Part shown: positions 23,460 through 33,700 of the stretch, in pieces | Position numbering within the stretch: the first letter of the stretch is position 1 | Layout of the letters: each line of letters opens with the position of its first letter | DNA from: Purpureocillium takamizusanense | Lineage: Eukaryota; Ascomycota; Sordariomycetes; Hypocreales; Ophiocordycipitaceae | Direction: 5' to 3' | Length of the DNA stretch: 64,000 bases | NCBI RefSeq assembly: GCF_022605165.1 | Contig: NC_063073.1 | Location: forward strand, 2,294,001 to 2,358,000 | The notes under the pieces: generated by a model | Databases searched by the model: none | Told to the model about the DNA's origin: nothing | What the model saw: only the letters and a program-made list of their open reading frames with translations | Position numbers and translations under genes: made by a program

Positions 23460-24615
23460 ATGGTTCGCTTGACTGTCGCTTCACTCCTGGCGTGTAAGTC
23501 GCTCCCAGTAGACGCATATTCCTCCCACTGGTGTGGGAGGAAAGAAACTCTTTGGTAAAGAGGCTCTGACTGACTGTTTCCTCTTTCCAGTGGCCATCAC
23601 GGCCTGCGCGGCTCCCGCTCCCCAAGCAGGAGGGGCGGACGCCAACGTCGGGAACGGCGCCGGGCGCCAGTTCATCACCGGGCCCTGCGCCAGCGACGCG
23701 GACTGCGCGTCGGCCTGCTGCGCCAAGAAGGGCAACGCCGGCGTCTGCTCGGCCAAGGCGGTCGCCAACGAGGATGGCAAGCAGGGCTGCGGCTTCGCCG
23801 GTGTCGGTGGCGCGGGTGGCCAGCAGGGTGGCGGGAACCAGAAGCAGCAGAAGAATGCAGAGGGTCAGAATCAAAATGGGGGCAACCAGAACCAGAACCA
23901 GAACCAGAACCAAAACCAGGGCCAGAACCAGAATGGGGGCGCCAACAACGGCGCCAACAAGGGAGCCGGTGGCAACAACGGAGGCGTGAACAACGGCAAC
24001 AATGGCAACAACGGCGGTGCCAACAACGGAGCGGGCAACAATGGAGGCGCCAACAACGGCGGCCTCCAGGGCAACGCGACGCAGCCGGCCCAAGGAAACA
24101 AGGGCAACAAGGCCAAGGGCAAGAAGCAGGCCGGCGGCAACAACAACAACAACAACAACGCCTGTCAGGGTCAGAACAATAACAATGCCGGAAACAACAA
24201 CAACAATAACAACAAGAATGCCGGAAACGGCAACAACCAGAACCAGAACGGCAACAAGAACAACCAGAACCAGAACCAGAACAACCAGAACAACCACAAC
24301 GGCAACAACAAGGACCAGAACCAGAACCAGAACCAAAACGGCAACAACAAGAACCAAAACGGCCAGAACAACCAGAACCAGAACGGCAACAACAAGGACC
24401 AGAACCAGAACCAGAACCAGAACGGCCAGAACAACCAGAACAACCAGAACAACCAGAACCAGAACCAGAACCAGAACAACCAGAACGGCCAGAAGCAGAA
24501 GCAAAATAACGACGCCAACAAGAACAAGGACAACAACCAGAACCAGAACAACCAGAACAACAACCAGAACCAGGATCAGAACCAGCAGCAAGGCAACCAG
24601 AACAACCAGGGCAAC

Positions 24616-24648
<33 letters not shown>

Positions 24649-24798
24649 AAGAGCCTTCTCGATCTTATTCTCGGCGGCGGCAACGCTGGCAATGCGGGCA
24701 ACGGAGGCAATGCTGGCAACGCTGGCAACGCGGGTGGCAACAAGGCCGCCAACGCAAAGGCCGTTAACGGCGATGACGAGGAGGAGGACGAGAACTGA
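23460..24798 (+). CDS. BAS2-like cysteine-rich secreted protein with a long Asn/Gln-rich tail
   Basis: Two exons, 23460-23493 and 23591-24798 (97 bp intron), give 413 residues. Seen: a signal peptide MVRLTVASLLALAITACAAPAPQ; a small domain at about 36-80 with six cysteines, FITGPCASDADCASACCAKK followed by GVCSAKAV and GCGFAG, a pattern I recognise from fungal biotrophy-associated secreted protein 2 (BAS2) homologues; then about 300 residues dominated by Asn, Gln, Gly and Lys, built from NQ, GNN, GGANNG and NNKDQNQ repeats; a short hydrophobic island SLLDLILGGG; Gly-Asn-Ala repeats; and an acidic end DDEEEDEN. Known BAS2-type proteins are small, usually about 100 residues, and lack such a tail as far as I know. 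Function unknown; a surface matrix, adhesive or amyloid-like role for the tail is speculation. The ATG is in a good context (ACCACCATGG). Confidence 0.85.
23820..24765 (+). repeat. Coding hexamer/trimer repeat region (CAGAAC / GGCAACAAC units)
   Basis: The tail of the BAS2-like gene is an imperfect minisatellite of CAGAAC, AACAAC and GGCAACAACAAGGACCAG-type units. The densest Asn/Gln part spans about 24160-24655, and flanking parts are Gly-Asn-Ala repeats. Codon use is almost entirely AAC and CAG, which leaves the opposite strand open as a Val/Leu ORF that should be ignored. Confidence 0.88.
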
Positions 24799-25489
24799 GG
24801 TGACAGAAAGGCGTGTCCCCCTCCCCCCAAAGCATATATACATGCTGCTAGCTGGGGCTGTAAATCCCTTCTCTTCACGATACGGTCTGGCCCTTTCGAG
24901 GGAGAAGGGAGAGAGTGAGTGTGCGAGAGACAGTGTGCGGTGTGCGTGCGCAGGACGACGGAGTGAAGGAAGGATTGGGCGTTTGCCTACATGGATAGAA
25001 CAGATCAGTGTTCCCATGAAACAGTATCTCTTATCAAATTGCTCCACGTCAAAATTGCAGAGCAGACCCCGTTTTGAGATTCTTTCTTGCATGTCAAAGT
25101 GATGATGATCCCCGGCGTTACAAGGGGCAACATGAAATCACAACTCACAAGCAACGCCTGGACGCTTCGTACGTTGTATGTATTCTCTTTCTGTCTGAAT
25201 TCCACAATCCCGCTTCCCTCGTCGAATACGCGACGACACATCACCAAGCCCGACAGTAGTCAAGACACCAAAACAGGGACAGAAAACTGTCCCACTGCCG
25301 GATCCGTCTCCTCAAGGATAAATATGTGGTGCATCCGCGGAGGGCCACGGGCCTCTTGCCTCAACGCCGCCCAGACAAGAAAAGACTCCCCAAGTTTTGT
25401 CTATCCAATGGCCTCATAACCAACGGGCTGTTTGCTCGATAGGGTTCTTCCATTTCGCTTTTCTCCCGTGTAATCGGCGCAGCCTGCGC
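24799..25489. other. Spacer between convergent genes
   Basis: About 690 bp holding the 3' regions of the BAS2-like gene (plus strand) and the RasGAP gene (minus strand). No gene or repeat of note. Confidence 0.55.
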
Positions 25490-28400
25490 TCACCTCGCCT
25501 GCTTCGCGTCTGGGCTCTCAGCCCTCCCGCCAATCCTCATGATGCCGCTCAGTATCGTCCGCCCGACCTTGCCGTTCTTGCCCTTGACGGTGCCTCCCGC
25601 ACCGCTCGCGTGACGCAGCCCGCTCGCCTTCCTCCCGTCGTCCCTTCTGCGCAGCTCTCTGCTGCGGCGCCGGCTCTCGTCGCCGCCATCGCTGCCGGAG
25701 CTACCGGGAGCCTGATCGATGTCGCACGATATGGTAGGCAGCCCGTACGGCGTGCTGAGCGACTCGATCAGGCTGGCCTGCTCCAGCGTCTCGGCCAGCT
25801 GGTCGGCACCACGCGATGACACATCTGTGGCGCGAACACTCTCTAGCTTGGCCAGGCATGCATCGGCGCGCTTTTGTAAAGCGTGGCAGAGCTCAGAGAA
25901 GACCATGAGGTCGCCGTCCACCTGTCCTTGTCGAATGTCGGCAGGACAGAGATCCACCCACAGCTTGACCAAGCTCGCAAAACTCCGCGCTGGGTCGATC
26001 AGGTAGGGTAGGCTGGGGAAGCCCTCTCGCGCCTCTGGACTGAGCCGCCCGAGGATGGTAACGGGAGTGCTGTAGCTCGGCGGCGCCGACTTGACGCCCC
26101 GATCCGCGGGAATGCTGCACACCTGGTCGATGTATTCGCGGAACACCGGCCGCTGAGTGTTCAAAAACTTGTTCATGGGCTCCATCCACTCCTCACGCTT
26201 GCCAAAGGTTGACATATTGGCCATTTTCTGAAGAGCCTTTGCGATCAGTGTCAACGTACGCTGGGCTCTCGTCCGAGGGTGGTCACGCAGGAGGCAGAAC
26301 AGCTTCGGCGAGAGAATGGCCGGGCATATGAAACGGAGAAATAAGAACCCAGAGACGGCGGTGTAGGTGACGGTGCGCAGGAAATCGCCATACCTGTCCT
26401 CGGCGACGGCACGGATGTACTTGAGGATGTGACGCAGTTCGCCGGGCAGCTGGGTTGCCGATCCCGCGATGCATTTCCACACCTCAGTGGTCCACAAGAT
26501 CAGTCGGTTCCAGCGCTGATCAAGCTCGGCAGAGCTGGTGTGGTGTGGCAACCTGCTAGGGTCCACCTCACAGTCGGGGTTCGAGTCGTTAATCTCCTTT
26601 ATCTTTTCCTGGAGCATCTCTTCCAGGTACTCTCTGCCGAGCCGGCGCATGTGGAACTCGAGTGACTGCGTGAGGAGGGTGTTGCCGCGGAAGAGCAGGT
26701 TCGCCTCGCCAGCCAGCGATTTGGTCATGTCCCGAACCAGGAGCTCCCGGTCCGTAGCCGACTCCATTGATTCGTTCGACTTGAGCCGGCTGCTAAATCG
26801 GAACTTCTTGATCGAGTTTTGACTGCCTATGCCGTCAATCTCGTCCTCCACCAGAGCCATAAGCCAGTCAAGGGCGGACCCCGAGCCCTGAAAGATGTTG
26901 AGGAAAGTCTCGGAGAGCCGCCGTAGTTGTCCTGGCAGCGCCGCTGATACCAAGGTTGTGAGACCCGAAGGGAATCGGTGCAGTACCTGGGAGAGCGGCT
27001 CATACTCTTTGGCAAGCAAAGCAATGTGCTCGGCGTGCGAGACCTTGACGAGCATGGAACCGACCGTCTGCTGTCTATCGTCGATGATCGGCAGCCACTC
27101 TTCGTGGTCCTTGCCTCGCTCCAGCTGGTCCAGCACAATGTTGACCGTCCCATAGACAGCCTCGTTTGCGCTTCCCAAGGCCTTTGGGCCAATGCTTTCG
27201 ACGCGTTTCAGGACAATGGAAAGCTCCTGCACCGATGGCGGCAGATCCAACAGCTCGCAGTCTTCTCTCCAAAACGGGTTCTTCGTCTCCATCTTAGTCG
27301 TGGTCCTGGCTCGCACTTCGCCATCGATGGTCACCTCCGCCAGGTAGTTGCCTATCAAGGTATCTTCTTTGCCCTTTTCATGGTGTTGCGCCGGCTCACA
27401 GGTTCGTGCCTTTATCTTCGCCTCTGTGACTCTTACGCCGACAGTCTTTTCTATCCGGAACGTCTCTTCCTCGTGTCCTTTCTCTAATTCCGCCACCTCG
27501 TCGATGGAGTCGTCGTCCTCGCTCCGATCAAGCTTGTGAATGTCCGGCACCGCAAATGCGCGCAGTAGGACAAACCAGACTTCAAAGTTGACGCGGCCGT
27601 CCACGGCAAGGTAGACAGGGCGAAATATGGACAGTTGCGTAGCCGTCGACGCGTAGAGAGGGAAGATGGCGATGCAATACTCCTCATCTAGGACGGTGTG
27701 ATCGAGCTGCTGGATGGCGCACCGCGACAACTGAGACAGCTGTATGACGGACAGGACGGTGATGTCGTTTTCCATGAGCAGCTTGAACTCACCGTTCTCG
27801 TGAAGAATGCACGACACTCTCCGCCACGTCGCGGGGGGCGAGCGTGGGTCTCGTGTGGACGACCGGTGCGAAATATCTCGCGGCGTCGTAGCTTGTCCCT
27901 TGTCCCACAACGAGATGGTCCCAACCTTGATGATGTTGGACCCACGCGAGCCGTCGGACTGGCCCTGTCGGCGTAGCCCAGGCCTCACCGGGGCGACCGG
28001 GCTGTTGGAGCTGCCGTTGGCCATCTTGACGCCCGAAGGCCGCACTTGTTGCCAGCACAGCAGTGCCGCAAGCCACAGATTCCACTCGTCCGAGGCCATG
28101 GGTCGCAGCAGCAGGATCGATTCGCCCGTGGCGCGCTGTTCTGCGGTGACTAGTTCCAGGCATGCCTTGCCGGATTCGGGATATTCCACCGGCAGGACGC
28201 GGCATCCACGCAAGTCTGATATCAGGGTCCTGAAGCCGTCGCTGTTCTGCCCGGAATCACACATGAGATAGCCCATCTCGTCGTCGATGTAGGCGTAGCC
28301 GGAAGACCACGCGCCGCCGGCGTCCCCTTGGTACTCGATTTCGCCTCGCATGCGTCCGTTCAAGGCTTTCATCAGGCTCATGAGTCTCGTGGGCTCGCTC

Positions 28401-29323
28401 GTGGTAACAGGCGTTGGGAGCGAGTCGACCGATGCTACAGGGGCAGGTCCGGGGGATGTCGGGCGAGAAGATTGCCGCTTCAGGAGCCGCTTGTTGAGTT
28501 TCTTATCTTTAGATTTGGACGGGGTAGATGGGGTGGACGGCTCCGTATGCCTATTCGAGGACATGGAGGCATGGCCAACCGACTCCAGGGACGGGGCCGG
28601 CGGTGACCTCTGATCGTCCAGTAGCGCCTGCGAGCTGGAGGAACTGACACTACCCATTCGATGGCGCTGGTCCGGGACAGGGACGCCCCTCTGCTTGAGC
28701 ATGGCCGCGTCCATTGTGCGGGTCCTGGGACGGATACCCGCGCTGGGCTGCCTCTGCTGGTGCTGATATTGGGATTGCTGATGTTGGTACTGCGCGGGTA
28801 TCAGCGGCGGACTGGAGCCGGTGCTCTCATACGAGTCGTCAAAGGAGTCGTGGAAGACCATCCCCTGACGGCGGCTGCCGGCGCCGAGGATGGCCATTGG
28901 CGAACCCTGCTGCGAGGATGGCCCGAGGTCGCGGGGGATGGGTGGTGGCACGGCAGACGAGTCCACGACCAAGGGGCCCGCCCCAAGTATGCGGCCATCG
29001 ATCAAGTCTGGTGTCACGGCGCGGAGACTGCCAGCGGTTGCGTCGGGCGCAATCCTGAAGGAGGACCTCAGGCTCGCGGCGCTAGGGCGCTCGGCCGGGT
29101 CTTGCACGTCAAGGGACGGCGGGGAGGAGTGCTGTGAAGTCGAAGCGTGGGCCTGGCGTTGCGGCTGCTGCTCCCTGGGCTGGACGGCGAGAGGGCGCGG
29201 GGGAGGTGGTGGAGGACGGGGCCATTCTGCAGAGTCGCCATCGCCGCCTGGTGAGAGGCCGGCGGCGCCGGCTTGTCCTTCCATACCTGACGGCGACATG
29301 CTCATGCCATTTCGGGACCGCAT
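25490..29323 (-). CDS. Ras-family GTPase-activating protein, BUD2/CLA2-like
   Basis: A 1277-residue, apparently intronless protein that stimulates GTP hydrolysis by a Ras-like GTPase; by similarity in layout to yeast Bud2 the target is probably a Rsr1/Bud1-type GTPase acting in polarity. Seen: a long disordered Pro/Ser/Gln-rich N-terminus (1-310) with a basic patch near 270-290; a PH-like region at about 322-425 and a second at about 465-595; a C2 domain at about 620-740 (DTLIGNYLAEVTIDGEVRAR, then KNPFWREDCELLDLPP); the RasGAP domain at about 850-1075 with the arginine finger R879 in LLFRGNTLLTQ and the FLFLRF motif at 993-998; and a basic C-terminal tail. Start: the first ATG, preceded by an in-frame stop; a second ATG five codons later is possible. 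Confidence 0.9.
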   Translation of the reverse strand: MRSRNGMSMSPSGMEGQAGAAGLSPGGDGDSAEWPRPPPPPPRPLAVQPREQQPQRQAHASTSQHSSPPSLDVQDPAERPSAASLRSSFRIAPDATAGSLRAVTPDLIDGRILGAGPLVVDSSAVPPPIPRDLGPSSQQGSPMAILGAGSRRQGMVFHDSFDDSYESTGSSPPLIPAQYQHQQSQYQHQQRQPSAGIRPRTRTMDAAMLKQRGVPVPDQRHRMGSVSSSSSQALLDDQRSPPAPSLESVGHASMSSNRHTEPSTPSTPSKSKDKKLNKRLLKRQSSRPTSPGPAPVASVDSLPTPVTTSEPTRLMSLMKALNGRMRGEIEYQGDAGGAWSSGYAYIDDEMGYLMCDSGQNSDGFRTLISDLRGCRVLPVEYPESGKACLELVTAEQRATGESILLLRPMASDEWNLWLAALLCWQQVRPSGVKMANGSSNSPVAPVRPGLRRQGQSDGSRGSNIIKVGTISLWDKGQATTPRDISHRSSTRDPRSPPATWRRVSCILHENGEFKLLMENDITVLSVIQLSQLSRCAIQQLDHTVLDEEYCIAIFPLYASTATQLSIFRPVYLAVDGRVNFEVWFVLLRAFAVPDIHKLDRSEDDDSIDEVAELEKGHEEETFRIEKTVGVRVTEAKIKARTCEPAQHHEKGKEDTLIGNYLAEVTIDGEVRARTTTKMETKNPFWREDCELLDLPPSVQELSIVLKRVESIGPKALGSANEAVYGTVNIVLDQLERGKDHEEWLPIIDDRQQTVGSMLVKVSHAEHIALLAKEYEPLSQVLHRFPSGLTTLVSAALPGQLRRLSETFLNIFQGSGSALDWLMALVEDEIDGIGSQNSIKKFRFSSRLKSNESMESATDRELLVRDMTKSLAGEANLLFRGNTLLTQSLEFHMRRLGREYLEEMLQEKIKEINDSNPDCEVDPSRLPHHTSSAELDQRWNRLILWTTEVWKCIAGSATQLPGELRHILKYIRAVAEDRYGDFLRTVTYTAVSGFLFLRFICPAILSPKLFCLLRDHPRTRAQRTLTLIAKALQKMANMSTFGKREEWMEPMNKFLNTQRPVFREYIDQVCSIPADRGVKSAPPSYSTPVTILGRLSPEAREGFPSLPYLIDPARSFASLVKLWVDLCPADIRQGQVDGDLMVFSELCHALQKRADACLAKLESVRATDVSSRGADQLAETLEQASLIESLSTPYGLPTISCDIDQAPGSSGSDGGDESRRRSRELRRRDDGRKASGLRHASGAGGTVKGKNGKVGRTILSGIMRIGGRAESPDAKQAR

Positions 29324-30250
29324 TCACGCCCTCGTGCCACATTGGGTTACCCCTTTCGTGCGGTGTTCCTTGGCCTCCGCCGCCTCCGACACAGGGGCCT
29401 GTTGCGCAGCGTCGGCTTCCTTGCGCGCGGGACCCGAGACTGGACGCCGTAGCTCGTCGTGTCGCCCTCGGCGTCGTCGCAAGATTTGACCGAGCCGTGA
29501 AGGTGATGGGAAGGGACGATGGGAAGGCAGCAGCAAGCCGGAAGACCGCGCGCTCGTGGGCAGTGCGGTGCAGACACAAACCACTTTCGACAGCAGTCGG
29601 AGGGTCGCGAGCGGTCGGCGAGCTGTTTTATTGTTTTCTGAGAGCACTTTTGGGACGAGCTACAACGTCATAGCAACAATGGAGCAGCGTTCTCGCGGGG
29701 GGTGGTGGTAGATGCAGGATTGTTTATCGGCGAGGTCGCACAGGCAGATAGCAGGACGAGTCGCGGCGTGACCAGGTCGAATCGCTGTGCACCGTCGTGG
29801 GGGCAGGGTGCGCGGGCGTACGCAGCAAGCATGCGGCGTCGAGACGTCACTCGTCTGCAGGAGAAGTGTCGTCTCTCAGGAACGGGGTCGGAAGGGCGGT
29901 GGCGCGGTGGTGGCGGTGCCAATCGGGCAGGGCGTGATGGACCGACCAGGCAGGCAGCGAGAAAAAAAGATAGGGAGAGTCGGTCGTCGTCGTTTGTCGG
30001 TCGTCGCGAGTGGGAGGTATGCGGATGCCGCGGGCGAGGGAGAGGCAACGTCGAGCCCGCGCAGCAGCAGACGCTGTATGGAGCGGGGGTTACGCTGCCA
30101 GCGATGAGGGCATGGCCGTGATGGCTTGGGCGCGACGACGGGCGTTGTCGCGTGAGCGTGGATGGTGAGGTGGTCGGGCGGTCGGTCGCAGGAAGTTGCG
30201 AACGAAAGGGTGGTGAGGTGAGGTGGGAGCGGGGGAACTCGAATGCGTCG

Positions 30251-30271
30251 GTACCTACCTTTGGTAGGTAC
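30251..30271. repeat. Inverted repeat GTACCTACC-TTT-GGTAGGTAC
   Basis: Two perfect 9-base arms separated by three T. It lies in the gene-free gap among several other GGTACC/TACCTA words. Confidence 0.85.
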
Positions 30272-30697
30272 GCAGTGGCGGACAGGCACTGTATGTACTT
30301 ACGGAGTGCGTGGGCGTTTGCGGAGGTGGTGGTGTGTCCGTCGGTGGTGGAGGCGGACGCTGGGCTGTCTTTTTTAGCGGAGGGCGAGGTGTTAAAGTCG
30401 CATTCTCATCCTTGCCATCCACCACCAATGATGCTACTAAGCCAGTTTAGTACGTTCTGTACCTACCTACTCAAGTCAAGGCACTGAAGGTAAGTTGCAG
30501 TATGTACTTCGTACAGTAGCAGGGATTTCCCAGGGATTTGGATTGGTCCAACCCAAGTCGATCGGAGCTGGAGGCCATCCATGACCCCAGTGGAGACAGC
30601 CCAGCCCGTCCCAGGCCGTAAGCGCACCCAGCGCAGGTACCTGGTGGGCAGCTACCTAGTTACCTGGATGCCCCCGTCGTACCGACCTGGGTTAGGT

Positions 30698-30718
30698 AGC
30701 AGGTACCTAGTACCTGCT
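30698..30718. repeat. Inverted repeat AGCAGGTA-CCTAG-TACCTGCT
   Basis: Perfect 8-base arms around a 5-base loop, in the same gap as the repeat at 30251 and sharing the TACC/GGTA core. Confidence 0.82.
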
Positions 30719-33700
30719 GTCATTCCAGAACCGGGCCCCAGCAAGCCCGGCCGGGAGCGACGTGCAATGAGAGACAGGCAGGCCCGGGAGCGAGCTGTGG
30801 TTCAGGAGGCCGCCCCGCCGGAGCCCTGCCCAGGGTACTAGGTATCTTGACCATAAATCCGACCCGACCTCGTCGTCGGGCTGGTCTCCTGTCAGGTATT
30901 TGCGTCGAGCTGCTAGCCAAGATACGAAGCGGCATCTTACTCGGTACCAATCTACAGGACACCCGTGGGGACTCACACACGACAGGGGACCCCACCCCAG
31001 TGCTCCCGCAGCAACCGTGCGTTGGACAGCGGGCCGCGATGCGATGCCCGCGCCCCCAGGCGGCCGTGCGCACCGGTTGGTGTTAGTTGTCGTTGGTTGC
31101 CCTGTATAAGTTGGTAGTTGGGTTACCAACCGTGCGGGTTCGCAGGCGAGGAGGCACTGCGTCCAGTACCAGAATAGCAGCACATTGAAGACGCGCGGTA
31201 CGGAGTAGATGTTGCGAGATATGACCACTCGTCCGAGCAAGGAGGAGGGAGGCGGAGCGCGCGCCGGTCATCGGTCACGACGTCTCCTCTCGCGGTACCA
31301 CGTGGGCGGCGGCGAGGGCTACTGCTACTACTACCACCACCAAGTACTAACTTGATCTATGGAAGGTCCTCGGGACATGAATAAATGCAAGTCAAAGTAA
31401 GCAAACAGAAGTGGCTACCTTGTGCGAGCCCCGTACCTTGCGAGACGCACCTTGGGTTTCGGTTCACGGGTTTCGTTGCTCCGCACCACGGGGTCGTTGA
31501 TACCTCCCTACCTACGTTTCCAGCACACCTAATAACGCAGGACAGACCACGGACCAGGACTGCGAACCACGGAGCACGTTGCAATGCCCACTGAAGACAC
31601 CTCAAGCATGCATGGGCCAGCTAGACTGGCTTTGGAGATTTGATGGATGGCTCATCATTCCCTTCTACGGACATAGCGCGCGGCCATCAGCCACCTATAG
31701 CGAGTCTGGCGAGGTGGGTGGGGGTGCTTGGGGGCGGGGGGGAAGGAGGGGGGGGGGGGGAAGCCCTTTCCCCCCTTTGCCTTTCCCTAAGTTGCCCCGC
31801 CCAGCATCCCAGGTTGTCAAGCTCTGCTCACCAAATTGAAGCCACCCATTCATCCGAGGGCTGCTGCCCCCCAAGACGGGTGCTAATGGCCGCTACACCT
31901 TACTGGGCAGTCCCCGCCTCCGTTTGGGGCACTACCTCGCCTGCTAGGTGACCACCTATCAGTCCATGACCCCGGCGCCGTGCCGGGGCCGAGCTGTGGA
32001 AGGTCGAGAAGCAAGCATTAGCCAGCCCGCAGCCTGTCACTGACAACTGTCGGGCACCCATCCTCTTCCATACCTAGTAGGTAGGTAGTCTTACTTGGTC
32101 TTATGAGCCATGACGACGGCCGTGCACTGCTCATTTTGAGGCTCGACTCGTGTAAAGCCACACTCGCAACAACAAAGGTGCGGAGCGCACCTACGTACAG
32201 TATACTCTACTTGGTGCGTACTTTATCACATCATCAGCATGCAACGACGGGGACCTGCACAAGGGGCGCGCCGATCCCCGCCCGCCCGCCGCCCGCATCT
32301 GCCAAGTGACGTTCCAAACGGTGGTCTCTTACAATGGCTTCTTTTCCTCTTCCGTGCTCCGGGTCGAGGCATCGTGAGAATATGAGAGTGAGAGAGAGTG
32401 AGAATGAGACAATAACTCGCCTGGACCTCTCGAGCTCGCCGCACCCATCAACCTCCCCCCCCCCCGTCAGGTCGACCCCTGTCGCCGTCTCCCCGCCCGC
32501 GCGGCGGAACCCGCGACTTGTCTCGCGGGCGGCCCTCGCCCCCCTTGAAGGATCTGCGAGCGTACTAACGTCAAGAAGCCGCAGTCTCGCGGCGAGATGC
32601 GGCACGAGCGCGAGTCCGCATCGTCGTCGTCGTTGCCGTCCACCCGCTCGTCCATCCTTCCCCGATGTCGCATCATGGTTAGCAGTAGTCATCATCGTCC
32701 CTCGGCCCCAAAAGCGCCGCACCGCCAAAGTCAGCCACTCCGCTCCAAGATTTCGCAACCCACGCCAGGGAACCCTCGATCGCCATGGGCACCCCCACCC
32801 CTTCGATATCTGGACCTTGCTTGACATAGCGGAGAGCCTAGTGAAGCGGCAACGCCCATCGCCGGGACTAGTACAGTATACTCCCATCTCCGTAGTAGAC
32901 TCATCTCGGAGACTACTAGGGGGCGGTCGGGGGTCGGGGTTAGGGTTGCTGTTGGGGTTCCCAAGTCCGCGATAAACCCCCCTTGGCCCCCCAGACAGAC
33001 AGCGGCGTGCCCATCCAAAGTCGTCCTCGAATCTCTGAACCGCTGGCGATCCTTCATCGTCCGAGCCCATCTTTGATTGTGATGGCGGCGGCGGCGGTGG
33101 CGGCGGCGGCGGCGGCCCCTTCCCTCCCATCATCTTACCCCCGGTTCTGCGAGCTCCTAATGGCCCCCCTCATCATCCCTTGGCGAGCTGAATCGCGGCG
33201 AGCGGCCGTGAATGCATGTATGTTGTCTATCTGTGTGCTGGTCGCTCGCAATCACCCCCATCACCGGGCGACCTGACGAATAGCGTGAAAAAGGAAAGCT
33301 TACACCCACTCCCCCCAGTTGCTCTTAGTATTGCCTGCTGCCTACCGTCCTATATGGACGTACGTCTTGTCGCTTCCCCACGGTCACCGAAAAAGAATAT
33401 ATTGACCACCAAAAAACCTGGGGAAATCAGACACGAAGCATGTCTCGTCACAGTGTCTCTCAGTGCCTGCCAAGGGACGTACACAAACTAACGGTCGAAC
33501 CACCACCACATTGAAGCACCACCGACTCTCCCACCCACCCCTGCTCGCGGCGACATGCAGCCCCCGGATCGGCAACGCCTACATACATGAATGTCACCAT
33601 CGGGCGGCGTCGCGAGGCGCCGGTGCCAACTACACGTCGCATTTTCCATCTAGGCTTCCCTTTAGGGGGGAAGAAAACACCCCCTCATCAAAGCGCCCCC

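Noticed and set aside
23419..25092. 557-codon minus-strand ORF rich in Val and Leu
   Set aside because: It is the antisense of the AAC/CAG repeat tail of the BAS2-like gene (GTT/CTG codons). The plus strand has signal peptide, intron and cysteine pattern.
32936..32950. Telomere-like GGGGTTAGGGTT
   Set aside because: Only about one and a half TTAGGG units, within generally G-rich DNA; too short to be an interstitial telomere repeat.
32234..33133. 299-codon minus-strand ORF in the 29-36 kb gap
   Set aside because: Composition is Arg/Gly/Pro-biased, a plus-strand ORF of 213 codons overlaps it, and no domain or family motif is visible.
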